From contig DLGD01000007.1 of NCBI GenBank assembly GCA_002482505.1, positions 62,001 through 126,000 of the forward strand: a stretch of DNA of 64,000 nt. The letters are read 5' to 3'. The notes beneath the pieces are model-generated. The model did not search any database, was not told the DNA's origin, and saw only the letters and a program-made list of their open reading frames with translations. The translations under genes and the position numbers were made by a program. The stretch comes from Christensenella sp. UBA7703. Its GTDB lineage: Bacteria; Bacillota; Clostridia; Christensenellales; CAG-138. Of the stretch, positions 17,321 to 27,011 are shown piece by piece; the stretch's first letter is position 1; every line of letters begins with the position of its first letter.

Positions 17321-17335
17321 GTTTGCGCCTCCTCT

Positions 17336-17878
17336 CTATCGGTTTTCAATCGCATATGCGTCAAGCTCGCCGCGGTGCGCTCGCATCATACGCTTTGCCG
17401 CGTTGTAGAGTTCAAAACAGGCACGTGCAGAGGCAATGCTGCCTGCGTCGCCGCTTGCCCGCTCGCGCCCTACCGCATAGCCAATCATGGCTCCATGACA
17501 CCATTCCGGCAGTTCTGGCACATCGGTGTCCACTTTGAGCGGTGTTGGCATGTAGCGATAGGTCACGAGGAGTTCACCGTCCGAGACGGCGGGCACGTGC
17601 AGCAGCTCTGTGTTTGCCCCGTAATAAAACGGCAGCCGCGTGCCTGTGCGCGAGAGTGCAATCACTTTTACCACACTCCTTGGCAATGTCGAGAGGTTGA
17701 CAACACCGCCGGCTAGCTGCAACGTGTCGCTCCGGCGCGGCTGTAGCTCGCTCGTGAGGTCGATCATCGCGTCGTTGAGATATCGCGTGAGCTTGTCTCG
17801 CCAGCTTTCCAGGGTTTGTGCGTCGGTTCCGCGGTCGAGCTGCAGGAGCGCGCCCGTGAGTAGTTCTTTGAGCGTCAT
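17336..17878 (-). CDS. Phage head-tail adaptor protein (gp4/gp6-like)
   Basis: 180 residues. The helical opening TLKELLTGALLQLDR, a central block LPRSVVKVIALSRTGTRLPFYYG, the strand pair GELLVTYRYMPTPL and a helical end with YNAAKRMMRAHRGE fit the phage connector/adaptor fold. Its place between capsid and plug protein, and its length near that of P22 gp4, support a role as the ring below the portal. Good ribosome site AAAGGAGG. It is preceded by the 92-residue gene with a 15-bp gap. Confidence 0.6.
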   Translation of the reverse strand: MTLKELLTGALLQLDRGTDAQTLESWRDKLTRYLNDAMIDLTSELQPRRSDTLQLAGGVVNLSTLPRSVVKVIALSRTGTRLPFYYGANTELLHVPAVSDGELLVTYRYMPTPLKVDTDVPELPEWCHGAMIGYAVGRERASGDAGSIASARACFELYNAAKRMMRAHRGELDAYAIENR

Positions 17879-17893
17879 GCATGTGCCCTCCTT

Positions 17894-18172
17894 TTACGAA
17901 ACCTTCTTGCCGCCGCTCTTGCGGTAGGCGCGTACTCTTGCGTCACTCTCATAGCGCACCTGGGCGCTCTGGGCAATGAGTGTGGCAAGGCTCTGCGGGA
18001 CTTCTACCTGTTCGCCGGTGCGGATGCGGAAAAAATGCCCGTTGATACCGCCTTCCCAGTGAGATTCACCATTTTCCGGCTGAATCGTGATGGTGATCTT
18101 GTCCTCTTTTGCAAGGGCTTTCCCTGTCTCGGTGGATATACTGTCGATCTGCGCTTCTGTCATGTACTGCAT
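17894..18172 (-). CDS. Small phage protein, unknown
   Basis: 92 residues between capsid and adaptor genes. It begins MQYMTEAQIDSIST, has a central segment GINGHFFRIRTGEQVEVPQSLATLIAQS and a basic tail (R-K-S-G-G-K-K-V-S). The segment 'F-x-I-x-x-G-x-x-V-x-V-P' recurs in small proteins encoded just after phage capsid genes, possibly capsid decoration or head completion. AAAGGAG precedes it. No firm family assignment. Confidence 0.55.
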   Translation of the reverse strand: MQYMTEAQIDSISTETGKALAKEDKITITIQPENGESHWEGGINGHFFRIRTGEQVEVPQSLATLIAQSAQVRYESDARVRAYRKSGGKKVS

Positions 18173-18258
18173 GGTTGTATTCTCCTTTATGCTTTTGTTT
18201 TTCGTGTTTTAAAGTGTGGGGAGAGCGTCTCCGCCCTCCCCGCTTCGCTCTCCGCAGG

Positions 18259-19470
18259 TTACAAGCTTACGCCATGCTCTACGCGCACAATCCAAAGATT
18301 GTTGAGAATTTTCGCCGTAAAGGCGGCAACCTTTGCGCCGACCGTCGCGCGCTGATCCAGCGGATCGGAGGCTCCGCCGCTGCCGACGGGTTTCACGATG
18401 GTCTGCAGGCAGCCTTCGCCGTCTACGTCGATGATGCCGTAGGCATCCGCACCGAAGACGAGCGTCGCGTGGATGTCTGTCCCATTCTTCGTGGTGTTTT
18501 CGATGATGCCCGCGTCCTCACTGTATACGACGGTGCCCGCAGCAATCGCGCCGGAGACCGTCGCGCTGAGAGTGACGGTTTTCGCTCCGGCATCGCAGGA
18601 TGCAACGGTATACTCTGTCGAGCCGATCTTAATCTTTGCGCCCGCGATGAGAAAGAGCGCTGCCGAATCGGAGATGTCTGCAAGGGTCACAACCGCGCTG
18701 CCCGCCGTATGCGCAGAAACGGTGGTGTGCACGCTCTGGCCGAACACTTTCGCTTCGGTGCTTTCGACAAAGACCACACCAAAGAGCCTGCCGATTTCGC
18801 CGGAATAGATCTGTTCCATGTCGGAATACTTGGAAACATCCTGCCAAAGCGGATCGCTCTGGAGGTCATAGGTCGCGTCGGGCGAGCAGATGCACACAAA
18901 GTGCGGTTTGCGCACCATGCCGCCATCCACGTTGTTGAACATGCGTGCCTTCGCCTTTTTCAGCGAACGAACGGCTTTGCGGATCTCGGTGACGGTGAGC
19001 TTGTCGCCCGCTTCGAGCGAGAGACGGTTCGTCTTGCCGTTTGCATACTGCACGTTGGTGCCGGCACACATCGCGTCCCGCGTGATCCATTCCACAACGG
19101 TACCGAGCTGCTCGCCGAGCAATTCCGTGCTCTCTGTGAGAACGGGGTCATAGCTGGTCAGGTCGAGCAGATCGCTGACCTCGACATATGCGCCGTATTG
19201 CTTGACTTCCGCCTCGATCTTGCTCTGCGCAAGGCTCTGGCCTGCCGGGGTGACGCCTTCTTCCAGCACCAGTGCATTTGCGTCCGGCGTGAAGAGTTCA
19301 TAGCGGCGGAATTCAACGCGCTTGCCGCTGTTTCTGGGGATGCTGCGTTTCTGGCCGTAGCTTGCGTGCACGAGCCGCGTCTTTGCGATCTCGAGCAGTG
19401 CTTTGTCATAGAACGTCTTGTTGCTGTAGGTGGTTCCTGCGGTGTTCACCGTGGTGTTGCTGTTGCTCAT
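18259..19470 (-). CDS. Phage major capsid protein, N4-gp56 family
   Basis: 403 residues. The family pattern is clear: TYSNKTFYDKALLEIAKTRL near the N-terminus, FRRYELFTPDANALVLEEGVTP, YGAYVEVSDLLDLTSYDPV, and a long region with YDLQSDPLWQDVSKYSDMEQIYSGEIGRLFGVVFVES, ending in a conserved VVKPVGSGGASDPLDQRATVGAKVA block. N4-gp56 capsids are HK97-fold shells of podoviruses and related elements. An insertion-like beta domain (about 210-290, with repeated VTLS strands) may be a surface domain. A G+C-rich hairpin between this gene and the next (18210-18255) may limit read-through. Confidence 0.9.
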   Translation of the reverse strand: MSNSNTTVNTAGTTYSNKTFYDKALLEIAKTRLVHASYGQKRSIPRNSGKRVEFRRYELFTPDANALVLEEGVTPAGQSLAQSKIEAEVKQYGAYVEVSDLLDLTSYDPVLTESTELLGEQLGTVVEWITRDAMCAGTNVQYANGKTNRLSLEAGDKLTVTEIRKAVRSLKKAKARMFNNVDGGMVRKPHFVCICSPDATYDLQSDPLWQDVSKYSDMEQIYSGEIGRLFGVVFVESTEAKVFGQSVHTTVSAHTAGSAVVTLADISDSAALFLIAGAKIKIGSTEYTVASCDAGAKTVTLSATVSGAIAAGTVVYSEDAGIIENTTKNGTDIHATLVFGADAYGIIDVDGEGCLQTIVKPVGSGGASDPLDQRATVGAKVAAFTAKILNNLWIVRVEHGVSL

Positions 19471-19489
19471 GTTGTTTGCCTCCTATTGT

Positions 19490-19924
19490 TTAGAGTCTGG
19501 TCTTGCCGCCGTCGCGGGCGGTCTTTTTCATCTGCTGCATGAGCTGGCGAAATGATTCGCTGCTCATGCCGTGATAGTTGGTCGCGGCTGGTGCCGCGCT
19601 GCCGCCGCGCGTGCTCTTGGGCAGCTGGCTGCGTTCGCGGACGCGTGCGCTCATGCGCTCCATCGCGCTATCCTCTGCGTCCTGTGCGCGTTGTTCCGCG
19701 GCGTAAATACGGATTCCTGCATTCGCGCCGTATTCATACATCAACTGAAGCAACGCGGGGTCTTTTGCCGCTGTCTCCATGTCAAACCCGTCGGGCAGCT
19801 TCCCCTCCTGCATCAGCACGGAGACTTCGTCCACCATCGCTTCAAACTCCGGGTCTTTTTCCGCGTTCATCGCGGGTTTCTTTGCGTTTGCGGCGTCCAG
19901 CCGCTGCTGAATCGTGTTTTTCAT
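19490..19924 (-). CDS. Phage capsid scaffolding protein
   Basis: 144 residues, highly charged and helical, rich in Met, Gln, Glu, Lys and Arg, with no hydrophobic core. It lies exactly between portal and major capsid genes, the conserved position of scaffold proteins. The C-terminus (SFRQLMQQMKKTARDGGKTRL) is a basic amphipathic helix like those that bind the capsid subunit. It would guide shell assembly and then leave. Identified by composition and position. Confidence 0.65.
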   Translation of the reverse strand: MKNTIQQRLDAANAKKPAMNAEKDPEFEAMVDEVSVLMQEGKLPDGFDMETAAKDPALLQLMYEYGANAGIRIYAAEQRAQDAEDSAMERMSARVRERSQLPKSTRGGSAAPAATNYHGMSSESFRQLMQQMKKTARDGGKTRL

Positions 19925-19929
19925 TGGGT

Positions 19930-21564
19930 TTATGCCATCCTTCCTGCTTTTCCTGCCGTCGACGGCAGCGCCTGTTGCTGTTGTTTCGCGAGCGCTTCCG
20001 TCTTCTCGCTCTGTTCTCTTAGTTGTTTGAGCAGTTGATCCTTGCCTTCGAATACCATGAGTTCCACGGCTTGCGCGGGCGTCATCATGCCGCTTTGCAG
20101 CATTCGAAGCGCCAGCTCGTTCTGGCTCATCGCGGAATACTTTGTCTCCTGCTGCGCCTTGACCGAAATATAGAATTCAATCGGCAGCATCGCGTTGCCG
20201 GGCGCTTTTCGCACGAGCAGTGCGCTTTCAAACGTGCATTCTTTGAGTTTGCCGTCGATGGTCACGTTCACGCGCCGCATAAAGAAGTTGAACTCCCGCT
20301 CGACTTCGATTTCAAGACGCACCGCGTCCCTAAAGCTTTCGTGCAGCAGCCGCGCCATCATCCGCGCTCGCTTGTTGCTCATCTCCTGCATCGCCGCGAT
20401 GGCGGAGGCAGCGGTCACGCCGCCGTTTGTCGTCCCGCGTGAAAAATCGTTGGCTCCGCTCTCTTGCTTGATGCTCTCGCGGATGCGGTCGATGTAGCCG
20501 ATGATATAGGCGGGCAGCGGCGGTGTAGAAAACCACGTCACTCCGCTGAGGCTTTCGCCACGGTGTACTTCACGGCTCCAGTCGCGCAGATCCTCCGTGT
20601 CAAACCCGCTGGCCTCGGTGACGAGCAGCTTGTTGTGGCTCGCCATCAGCGCGTTTTTGAGCACGATCTGGTCGAGCTTGTCCGCGTAGCGCTGCTGCGT
20701 TTCAAACATGTCCACGAGGCCGAGACCGAGGCAGGAACCCTTTCGCACGAACATCGGCGTAATCAGGAAGGGATACATCCCGTGCTCAAAGAGCCCGTCA
20801 GGTTTTGTGTCGCGGCTATCCGTGAGCACCTGATTACCCGCAATCTGCGCCATGTGAATGCTGGAGTGTTCGGTTTCCGCGTCGTACTCGCGCCACCAAT
20901 ACTCCAAAAAGAGCATTGCGCCGTTGCGGTCTCCGTGCAGAATTCCGTCCTCGACAGCATCCGGCGTACCGAACGCATCCGCCCTGAGAAACGGTGCGCT
21001 GGCAGGAAAGCGGGACTGGATGAATTCGCGCGTTTTGAGCGAAATCTTGAATACCGCGCGGCTTTCCTGCGCATCCGTCGCCAGCGGGTCAAAGAGAATG
21101 CTCCTCGCGTCCACATGGCGGATAAATGCGCCGCCAAGCCCGGCATTGAGGGTGTTGTCGTAGCCGACTTCCTGCACGCAGTAGCCGCCGACCAGCATGT
21201 CGTGCACGAGCTTGCGGTACTCCTTCACGTAACCGTCTGCGTCGTGGTTTTGTCGGATGATGGCTTCGATGACGTGCGCCACCTCCGTGTCCTTCGGGCT
21301 TTCGGGCAGAATCACCGCCTCCGGTACGCGATCCATGAGCTCTGCTTTGATGTTCTCCACCGTGCTTTGGATAATCGGCGTCACGGGGCGCGGTTCGTTG
21401 CGGTCAAGCTGCGGCACATCGTGCCAGTGATCCCCGCGATACATCCGTTCGCAGTTCTCCAGTCGCTGCCATTCGGAGACATATGCCCCGCGAAACTCGC
21501 GGAAGAGCTCATACGCCTTCTCGCAGAGAGCGCGCTTTGCCTGCCCTTGTTCTGTTCCTTTCAT
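19930..21564 (-). CDS. Phage portal protein
   Basis: 544 residues with portal traits: helical N-terminus with NCERMYRGDHW, a wing segment LVHDMLVGGYCVQEVGYD, FDPLATDAQESRAVFK, the stretch QQRYADKLDQIVLKNALMASHNKLLV, and a long C-terminal helix with REFNFFMRRVNV. The residues RGTTNGGVTAASAIAAMQEMSNKRARMM (about 390-420) are typical of P22-like 'portal p19/gp1' proteins. It ends in a Gln-rich tail. Twelve copies form the DNA entry channel. AAGGAGG supports the ATG; 5 bp separates it from the scaffold gene. Confidence 0.82.
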   Translation of the reverse strand: MKGTEQGQAKRALCEKAYELFREFRGAYVSEWQRLENCERMYRGDHWHDVPQLDRNEPRPVTPIIQSTVENIKAELMDRVPEAVILPESPKDTEVAHVIEAIIRQNHDADGYVKEYRKLVHDMLVGGYCVQEVGYDNTLNAGLGGAFIRHVDARSILFDPLATDAQESRAVFKISLKTREFIQSRFPASAPFLRADAFGTPDAVEDGILHGDRNGAMLFLEYWWREYDAETEHSSIHMAQIAGNQVLTDSRDTKPDGLFEHGMYPFLITPMFVRKGSCLGLGLVDMFETQQRYADKLDQIVLKNALMASHNKLLVTEASGFDTEDLRDWSREVHRGESLSGVTWFSTPPLPAYIIGYIDRIRESIKQESGANDFSRGTTNGGVTAASAIAAMQEMSNKRARMMARLLHESFRDAVRLEIEVEREFNFFMRRVNVTIDGKLKECTFESALLVRKAPGNAMLPIEFYISVKAQQETKYSAMSQNELALRMLQSGMMTPAQAVELMVFEGKDQLLKQLREQSEKTEALAKQQQQALPSTAGKAGRMA

Positions 21565-21593
21565 GTGTATTTCCTCCTTGGGGTATTACCCGT

Positions 21594-22931
<1,338 letters not shown>

Positions 22932-22932
22932 G

Positions 22933-23331
22933 TCACTCACCCCAGCCTTCCTTGTCCTCCAGCACGATGACGATCCTGCGGTCCTCCTCGCTCGGCGGCA
23001 GTTTTTCGCCGGTGCCGAGTTCTTCCAGCAGTTTCGCGGCAACGCTGTATTGGAGTTCTCCAAGCAGCGCATGCTCCACGATGTAGCGTCCAATCCGTCG
23101 GAGTGCGTCTGCGTAAAGCTTGCACTCCGCGCCGTCACCTCCTCTTCGCCCTTTTGTGAGGATCTCGCCCTGCGGTATGGCAAGATGCTCACTCAGGCCT
23201 GCAAGCGTATACGGCGTTTGCCGGATGGTCACACTGCCGTTTTTGAGTGTGACACGTTCGGCGGTCGCATCGCATGCGGCAAAATACGCTTCCATTTTGC
23301 TCTTGAGGTTTTTTGGTTTGGACGATTCCAT
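22933..23331 (-). CDS. Phage terminase small subunit
   Basis: 132 residues from the ATG at 23331, preceded by AAAGGAG. It starts with a helix-turn-helix-like segment (TPYTLAGLSEHLAIPQGEIL, about 35-55), the usual DNA-binding part of small terminases. A helical oligomerisation region (YADALRRIGRYIVEHALLGELQ) follows, then a C-terminal segment EEDRRIVIVLED. This matches the 'Terminase_3-like/XkdS-type' small terminases of Bacillota phages. It is the first gene of the head cassette and recognises the DNA to be packaged. Confidence 0.72.
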   Translation of the reverse strand: MESSKPKNLKSKMEAYFAACDATAERVTLKNGSVTIRQTPYTLAGLSEHLAIPQGEILTKGRRGGDGAECKLYADALRRIGRYIVEHALLGELQYSVAAKLLEELGTGEKLPPSEEDRRIVIVLEDKEGWGE

Positions 23332-23485
23332 TCGATCATGCTCCTTTCTTGCGTGGCGGTGTTTGTTTCGAGGCTCTTTCCCGCCGCCGAAACCATCGTA
23401 AAGCACAAGCATCATGGAAAATTACGACAATTCCGGAAAAGTCGAATTCTTATAAATCCGGATTTTTGCATATAAGAAAGAAGCA

Positions 23486-23524
23486 CCCGCTCCTAAGCGT
23501 GCGTTCGTCACGCTTGGAGTCGGG
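23486..23524. other. Long imperfect hairpin upstream of the head cassette
   Basis: CCCG/CGGG and CTCC-AAGCGTG/CACGCTTGGAG arms with two single-base bulges and a 7-nt loop, between the divergent phage cassette (start 23331) and lipoprotein gene (start 23619). Short T-rich runs flank both sides. It could be an old terminator that now isolates the two transcription units. Confidence 0.4.
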
Positions 23525-23618
23525 CGTTTGTGTTATAATTAATTCAGTTTTTGAGTTTGGTCGGTTTATTGGATCGAAGTTGACCGACATTGCATCATCC
23601 CGAAAGGACATTATCACT

Positions 23619-24197
23619 ATGAAAAAGATTGTATCGATCGTTATTGCACTTGTGCTCATCTTTGTTTTTGCCTCTTGCAAAAAAGCGGCGGATGAACAAG
23701 CGCAATCTGCTATTCCAACAGAAAGCGCAACCATTGCGCCAGAAAGCACTCCCGAGCCACAAGTGCAAATTCCAAATCCGATTGTCGAGGTGGAAGATTC
23801 GACCGATTTTTCCGATTTAGGCTTTATCATTACGCCGCATCAGCAGGCGGACAGTGCAAGCTATAGTATCATTGGCGGCAAAGTCGCCCAGATCATCTTC
23901 ACGCTGGATGGCAAAGCCTTCACCTATCGCGGCGCGGTCACAACGGAGGATATTTCAGGCGTATATGAATCGTTCGATCCTTTGCCGCAGTCGCTCGATC
24001 TGGAAGGCCCCGGTTTTAAAGTCACCTTGGTTGTCAAAACCATCGATGGCGGCGAAAAGGGCGCGCTCGCAGAGTGGGGCTACGATGATGTGCGATATAC
24101 CTTCTATACCCCGGACAAGACGAATTTTGATGATCTGACTGATGTGCTCTTGCCAATCATCTACAACGATCTGCCGTTTGCCGTGTGCTGCGGTTGA
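23619..24197 (+). CDS. Predicted lipoprotein, unknown function
   Basis: 192 residues. Signal peptide MKKIVSIVIALVLIFVFASC with lipobox F-A-S-C (Cys20) predicts anchoring to the outer membrane face. A Pro/Glu/Thr-rich linker (about 24-60) leads to a domain of about 130 residues: DFSDLGFIITPHQQADSASYSIIGGKVAQIIF and YDDVRYTFYTPDKTNFD. Such modules occur in clostridial 'DUF4367-like' stress or sensor proteins, but I do not recognise a diagnostic motif. AAAGGA lies before the ATG. TATAAT at 23534-23539 is a likely -10. Closed by a strong terminator. Confidence 0.65.
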   Translation: MKKIVSIVIALVLIFVFASCKKAADEQAQSAIPTESATIAPESTPEPQVQIPNPIVEVEDSTDFSDLGFIITPHQQADSASYSIIGGKVAQIIFTLDGKAFTYRGAVTTEDISGVYESFDPLPQSLDLEGPGFKVTLVVKTIDGGEKGALAEWGYDDVRYTFYTPDKTNFDDLTDVLLPIIYNDLPFAVCCG

Positions 24198-24242
24198 TCC
24201 CCGAACGATTCACAATCAACCGATCGTCTACCACCAAAAACA

Positions 24243-24284
24243 AAAAAGCCCGAACGGCAGATACCGTTCGGGCTTTTTGTTTTC
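24243..24284 (+). terminator. Bidirectional intrinsic terminator
   Basis: Perfect 15-bp stem AAAAAGCCCGAACGG/CCGTTCGGGCTTTTT with a 6-nt loop between the convergent lipoprotein (+) and ferredoxin (-) genes. T runs are present on both strands. Confidence 0.92.
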
Positions 24285-24288
24285 GAGC

Positions 24289-24456
24289 TTACTCGGGCTT
24301 CGGCGCGCCAACCGGGCAAACGTCTGCGCAGTTACCGCAGTCGATGCACTTGTCGGCATCGATCACGTAGATCGCGCCTTCGCTGATTGCTTCGGTGGGG
24401 CACTCGGGCGCGCAAGCGCCGCAAGCAATGCATTCGTCAGAAATTTTATATGCCAT
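24289..24456 (-). CDS. Two-[4Fe-4S] ferredoxin
   Basis: 55 residues from the ATG at 24456, preceded by GGAGG. Two classical cluster motifs, CIACGACAPECP and CIDCGNCADVCP, make this a bacterial 2[4Fe-4S] ferredoxin of the clostridial type. It carries low-potential electrons for pyruvate:ferredoxin oxidoreductase, hydrogenase and similar anaerobic enzymes in the cytoplasm. Its length is that of the classical small ferredoxins. It is a single-gene unit and supports an anaerobic host. Confidence 0.95.
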   Translation of the reverse strand: MAYKISDECIACGACAPECPTEAISEGAIYVIDADKCIDCGNCADVCPVGAPKPE

Positions 24457-24612
24457 GTTTCGTTCCTCCGTGTCCAAATTTCGTAAACATTATAACACAG
24501 CGTGTGCATACGTCAACACAACGGTGTGTAAAATCAGCATCATGCTACGTTTTGTCGCAAAAGTCCCTAAAATAACACTTTTGCATCATACGTCTTCAGC
24601 ATTTCTTCTCTT

Positions 24613-25908
24613 TTACGACTCCTGCTTCGGCGGGGTTGTCCCTTCCGGTCGTGGTCGGTTCGCGCCCCCGCGTCTGCGCCGGTTATTGTTGCTACGCTGC
24701 GCTTCCGGTGTAGCGCCCTGGCGAGGTTGCTGCCCCGGTTGCTGGCTTGGTTGTTGTGGTTGCTGTTGCGGGCGCGGCTGATTCTGCCGTGGCTGCTGTC
24801 CATCCGGTCTGCGTTGCTGTTGCTGCTGTTGGCCCTGTGGACGCGGCTGATTTTGCTGTTGTTGCACGGGTTGCGGTGCGCCTTCCTGCACGGGTGCTGC
24901 CCCGTTCGGTCTGGGCGCGCCCTTGCCCCTGCCTCCGCGTCTGCGGCGCTTATGGTCGGGGTTACGCTCCTGGGCGTTCGCGCCGTCCTCGGCGGGTTTG
25001 AGTGCCGCCTGCGGTGTGCGCTCCTGCCGCGGTTGCGCTGGCACGGGCTGTGCGCTCTGCGCAATTTGCGCTTCCTGCTGCGGTTGCTGCGGCAGCGGTT
25101 CGCCGGGCTTTGCAAGCAATGTATAGTGAAATTCTCTCAAATCGATGCTCCCGTCCGGCATAGTCAGGCGCACCTTTGTCTTCTCGGTGATTACGTTGTT
25201 ATCCACCACGGTGCCGATGCCGTCAGGCGTGAGGATTTCGCGGTTGACGTGCGGCATGCGCCGCTTCATCTCTTCATATCCACTCTGCTCATATTGCAGG
25301 CAGCACATGAGCCTGCCGCAAAGCCCGCTGATCTTCGTCGGGCTGAGGGAGAGATTTTGCTCTTTCGCCATCTTGATTGATACGGGATGGAAATCGTCTA
25401 AGAACTGTTTGCAGCAGACCACTCTGCCGCAGGAACCAAGCCCGCCAAGCATCTTTGCTTCGTCGCGCACGCCGATTTGCCTCAGTTCAATGCGCGTGCG
25501 GAACTGCGATGCGAGGTCCTTAACCAGTTCGCGGAAATCGACCCGCTCGTCTGCGGTAAAATAGAAGACAAGCTTGCTGCCGTTAAACGAATACTCCGCA
25601 CTGACTAAATGCATGTCCAGCTTGTGTTGTTCAATCTTCTGTTGGCAAACGCGGAATGCGTCGCCTTCTTTCGCGCAGTTTTGTTCGCGCATCGTTGTGT
25701 CCGCGTCGCTGGCGGGGCGAATAACAGGCTTGAGCGGGGAAACGATTGCGGTCTCCTCCACGTCCATGGCAACCTGCGCCACCTCGCCGTATTCCTGTCC
25801 GCGCGCTGTTTCAACGATTACGCCGTCGTCTTCGTGAAACTCAAATTCCAACGGATCGAAATAATAGATGCGTCCGCTCGATTTGAATCGTACGCCAATC
25901 ACTTTCAT
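24613..25908 (-). CDS. ricT: RicT/YaaT, PSP1-domain protein with a long Gln/Pro/Arg-rich tail
   Basis: 431 residues. The first ~270 form the PSP1/YaaT module: MKVIGVRFKSSGRIYYFDP, VETARGQEYGEV, then the Cys-rich block LGGLGSCGRVVCCKQF and LSGLCGRLMCCLQYE (about 155-205), which in B. subtilis RicT helps bind iron-sulphur clusters. RicA-RicF-RicT form the Y-complex that steers RNase Y in mRNA maturation and affects sporulation and competence. Residues from about 280 are a low-complexity tail of Gln/Pro runs with R-R-R-R-G-G patches, absent from the ~275-residue B. subtilis protein. holB lies 69 bp upstream on the same strand, as is common for this pair. Confidence 0.9.
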   Translation of the reverse strand: MKVIGVRFKSSGRIYYFDPLEFEFHEDDGVIVETARGQEYGEVAQVAMDVEETAIVSPLKPVIRPASDADTTMREQNCAKEGDAFRVCQQKIEQHKLDMHLVSAEYSFNGSKLVFYFTADERVDFRELVKDLASQFRTRIELRQIGVRDEAKMLGGLGSCGRVVCCKQFLDDFHPVSIKMAKEQNLSLSPTKISGLCGRLMCCLQYEQSGYEEMKRRMPHVNREILTPDGIGTVVDNNVITEKTKVRLTMPDGSIDLREFHYTLLAKPGEPLPQQPQQEAQIAQSAQPVPAQPRQERTPQAALKPAEDGANAQERNPDHKRRRRGGRGKGAPRPNGAAPVQEGAPQPVQQQQNQPRPQGQQQQQQRRPDGQQPRQNQPRPQQQPQQPSQQPGQQPRQGATPEAQRSNNNRRRRGGANRPRPEGTTPPKQES

Positions 25909-25977
25909 GTGTTCAAACTCCTTACTATATCCGCGTGCGAAAATGCGCGCAGATCAGGTGTATCTCTTTGTGTTTCT

Positions 25978-26952
25978 TTATCCGTTCTCTGTAAATAACT
26001 TCGCAAGCGCACTGTCCAATGTCAAATAAACGTTCGCGCCTGCCGTCAGTTTTTGCTGAGAACTGCTTAACATTTCTATGATACCTTGTATCCGCGCTGT
26101 TGTAAAGTGCGATGCAATGTTGTGAATCAGTATTGTCTGGTCGCTGTTACGCGGTGAAAGCACCCTCAGCTTTTCATTGAGCGCATCCTGAAACACGCTG
26201 ATGAATATGGTAAGCAGCGACAGCGCAAGCTGTACGTCACCTTTCTTGCGTTTCTTGCCGCCTTTTGCCTTGGGTTCATCGTCAATACCATCGTCCGGCT
26301 CCGGCTCTGCGCTGAGGATCGTAATCAAGTCCGCCGCATCTGAGAAAGGCGCATATTCAAAGATCGCGCGTTCCAGAATCCGAATCGCTTCGGCTCGAAA
26401 TGTCCGTGCTTCTTCCGTTGCATAGGCACGCGCACGGCTGAGGATTCCGTCCGAAAGCGTGGCATAAAAGTTCGCTTCCTGCGCAAGCATTCCGTCCGTC
26501 ACGAGCGCCTGCGCGGTCTCCTCGATGCTTCCCGCGCCGAGCCGCTCAATCACGCAGCGGGAGCGAATGGTCGGCAAAAGCCCAAATTCGTTTCCGGTTA
26601 AGATCAGCATCGTCTCACTGTGCGGTTCTTCTAGCGTTTTCAGCAGCGTGTTTTGAATCTGCGTGCTCATACGTTGCGCGTTGACAAAAACAAATGCACG
26701 CTGCCCGCCGTTGAATCCCTGCATGGCAGCGGACGACAGCAGCGTCCGGATATCATCCACCTTGACCGCGTTTTCGCCGATTTCATAATAGTTCGGGCAG
26801 TTGATCAGCCGCTTTGGCGCATCCTCCCCGAGGCAAAAGAGAGCGGCGCATCTGCGTGCAAGCTCCCGCCTACCGCTGCCTTCCGGCCCGGAGATCAGGA
26901 TTGCGTGCGATGCGCGGTCTTGTTGTATTGCTTCCAGTAGTCGGTTTGGCAT
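25978..26952 (-). CDS. holB: DNA polymerase III subunit delta' (HolB)
   Basis: 324 residues. AAA+ clamp-loader layout: Q-Q-D-R-x-S-H-A-x-L-I-S-G-P-E-G-S-G near the N-terminus (degenerate P-loop ISGPEGSGRRELA, about 19-31), then KVDDIRTLLSSAAMQGFNGGQRAFVFVNAQRM, LLKTLEEPHSETMLILT, and TIRSRC (S-R-C sensor motif). These identify delta', a stator of the replicative clamp loader. A linker of basic residues (PKAKGGKKRKKG, about 213-224) is longer than usual. Position just upstream of ricT is conserved in Bacillota, although tmk, often between, is absent here. AAGGAG supports the start. Confidence 0.9.
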   Translation of the reverse strand: MPNRLLEAIQQDRASHAILISGPEGSGRRELARRCAALFCLGEDAPKRLINCPNYYEIGENAVKVDDIRTLLSSAAMQGFNGGQRAFVFVNAQRMSTQIQNTLLKTLEEPHSETMLILTGNEFGLLPTIRSRCVIERLGAGSIEETAQALVTDGMLAQEANFYATLSDGILSRARAYATEEARTFRAEAIRILERAIFEYAPFSDAADLITILSAEPEPDDGIDDEPKAKGGKKRKKGDVQLALSLLTIFISVFQDALNEKLRVLSPRNSDQTILIHNIASHFTTARIQGIIEMLSSSQQKLTAGANVYLTLDSALAKLFTENG

Positions 26953-27011
26953 GTTTCTCCTTGGTTATGATTATCCGTAAGATTCATAATAGTTTGTTGA
27001 AATATCTTGGT

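Noticed and set aside
18109..19542. 477-codon open frame on the plus strand
   Set aside because: It is the antisense of the N4-gp56 capsid gene; it has no ribosome site or family match and follows the codon bias of the real gene.
24567..25115. 182-codon Arg/Asn/Ser-rich frame
   Set aside because: It is the alternative frame of the low-complexity ricT tail.
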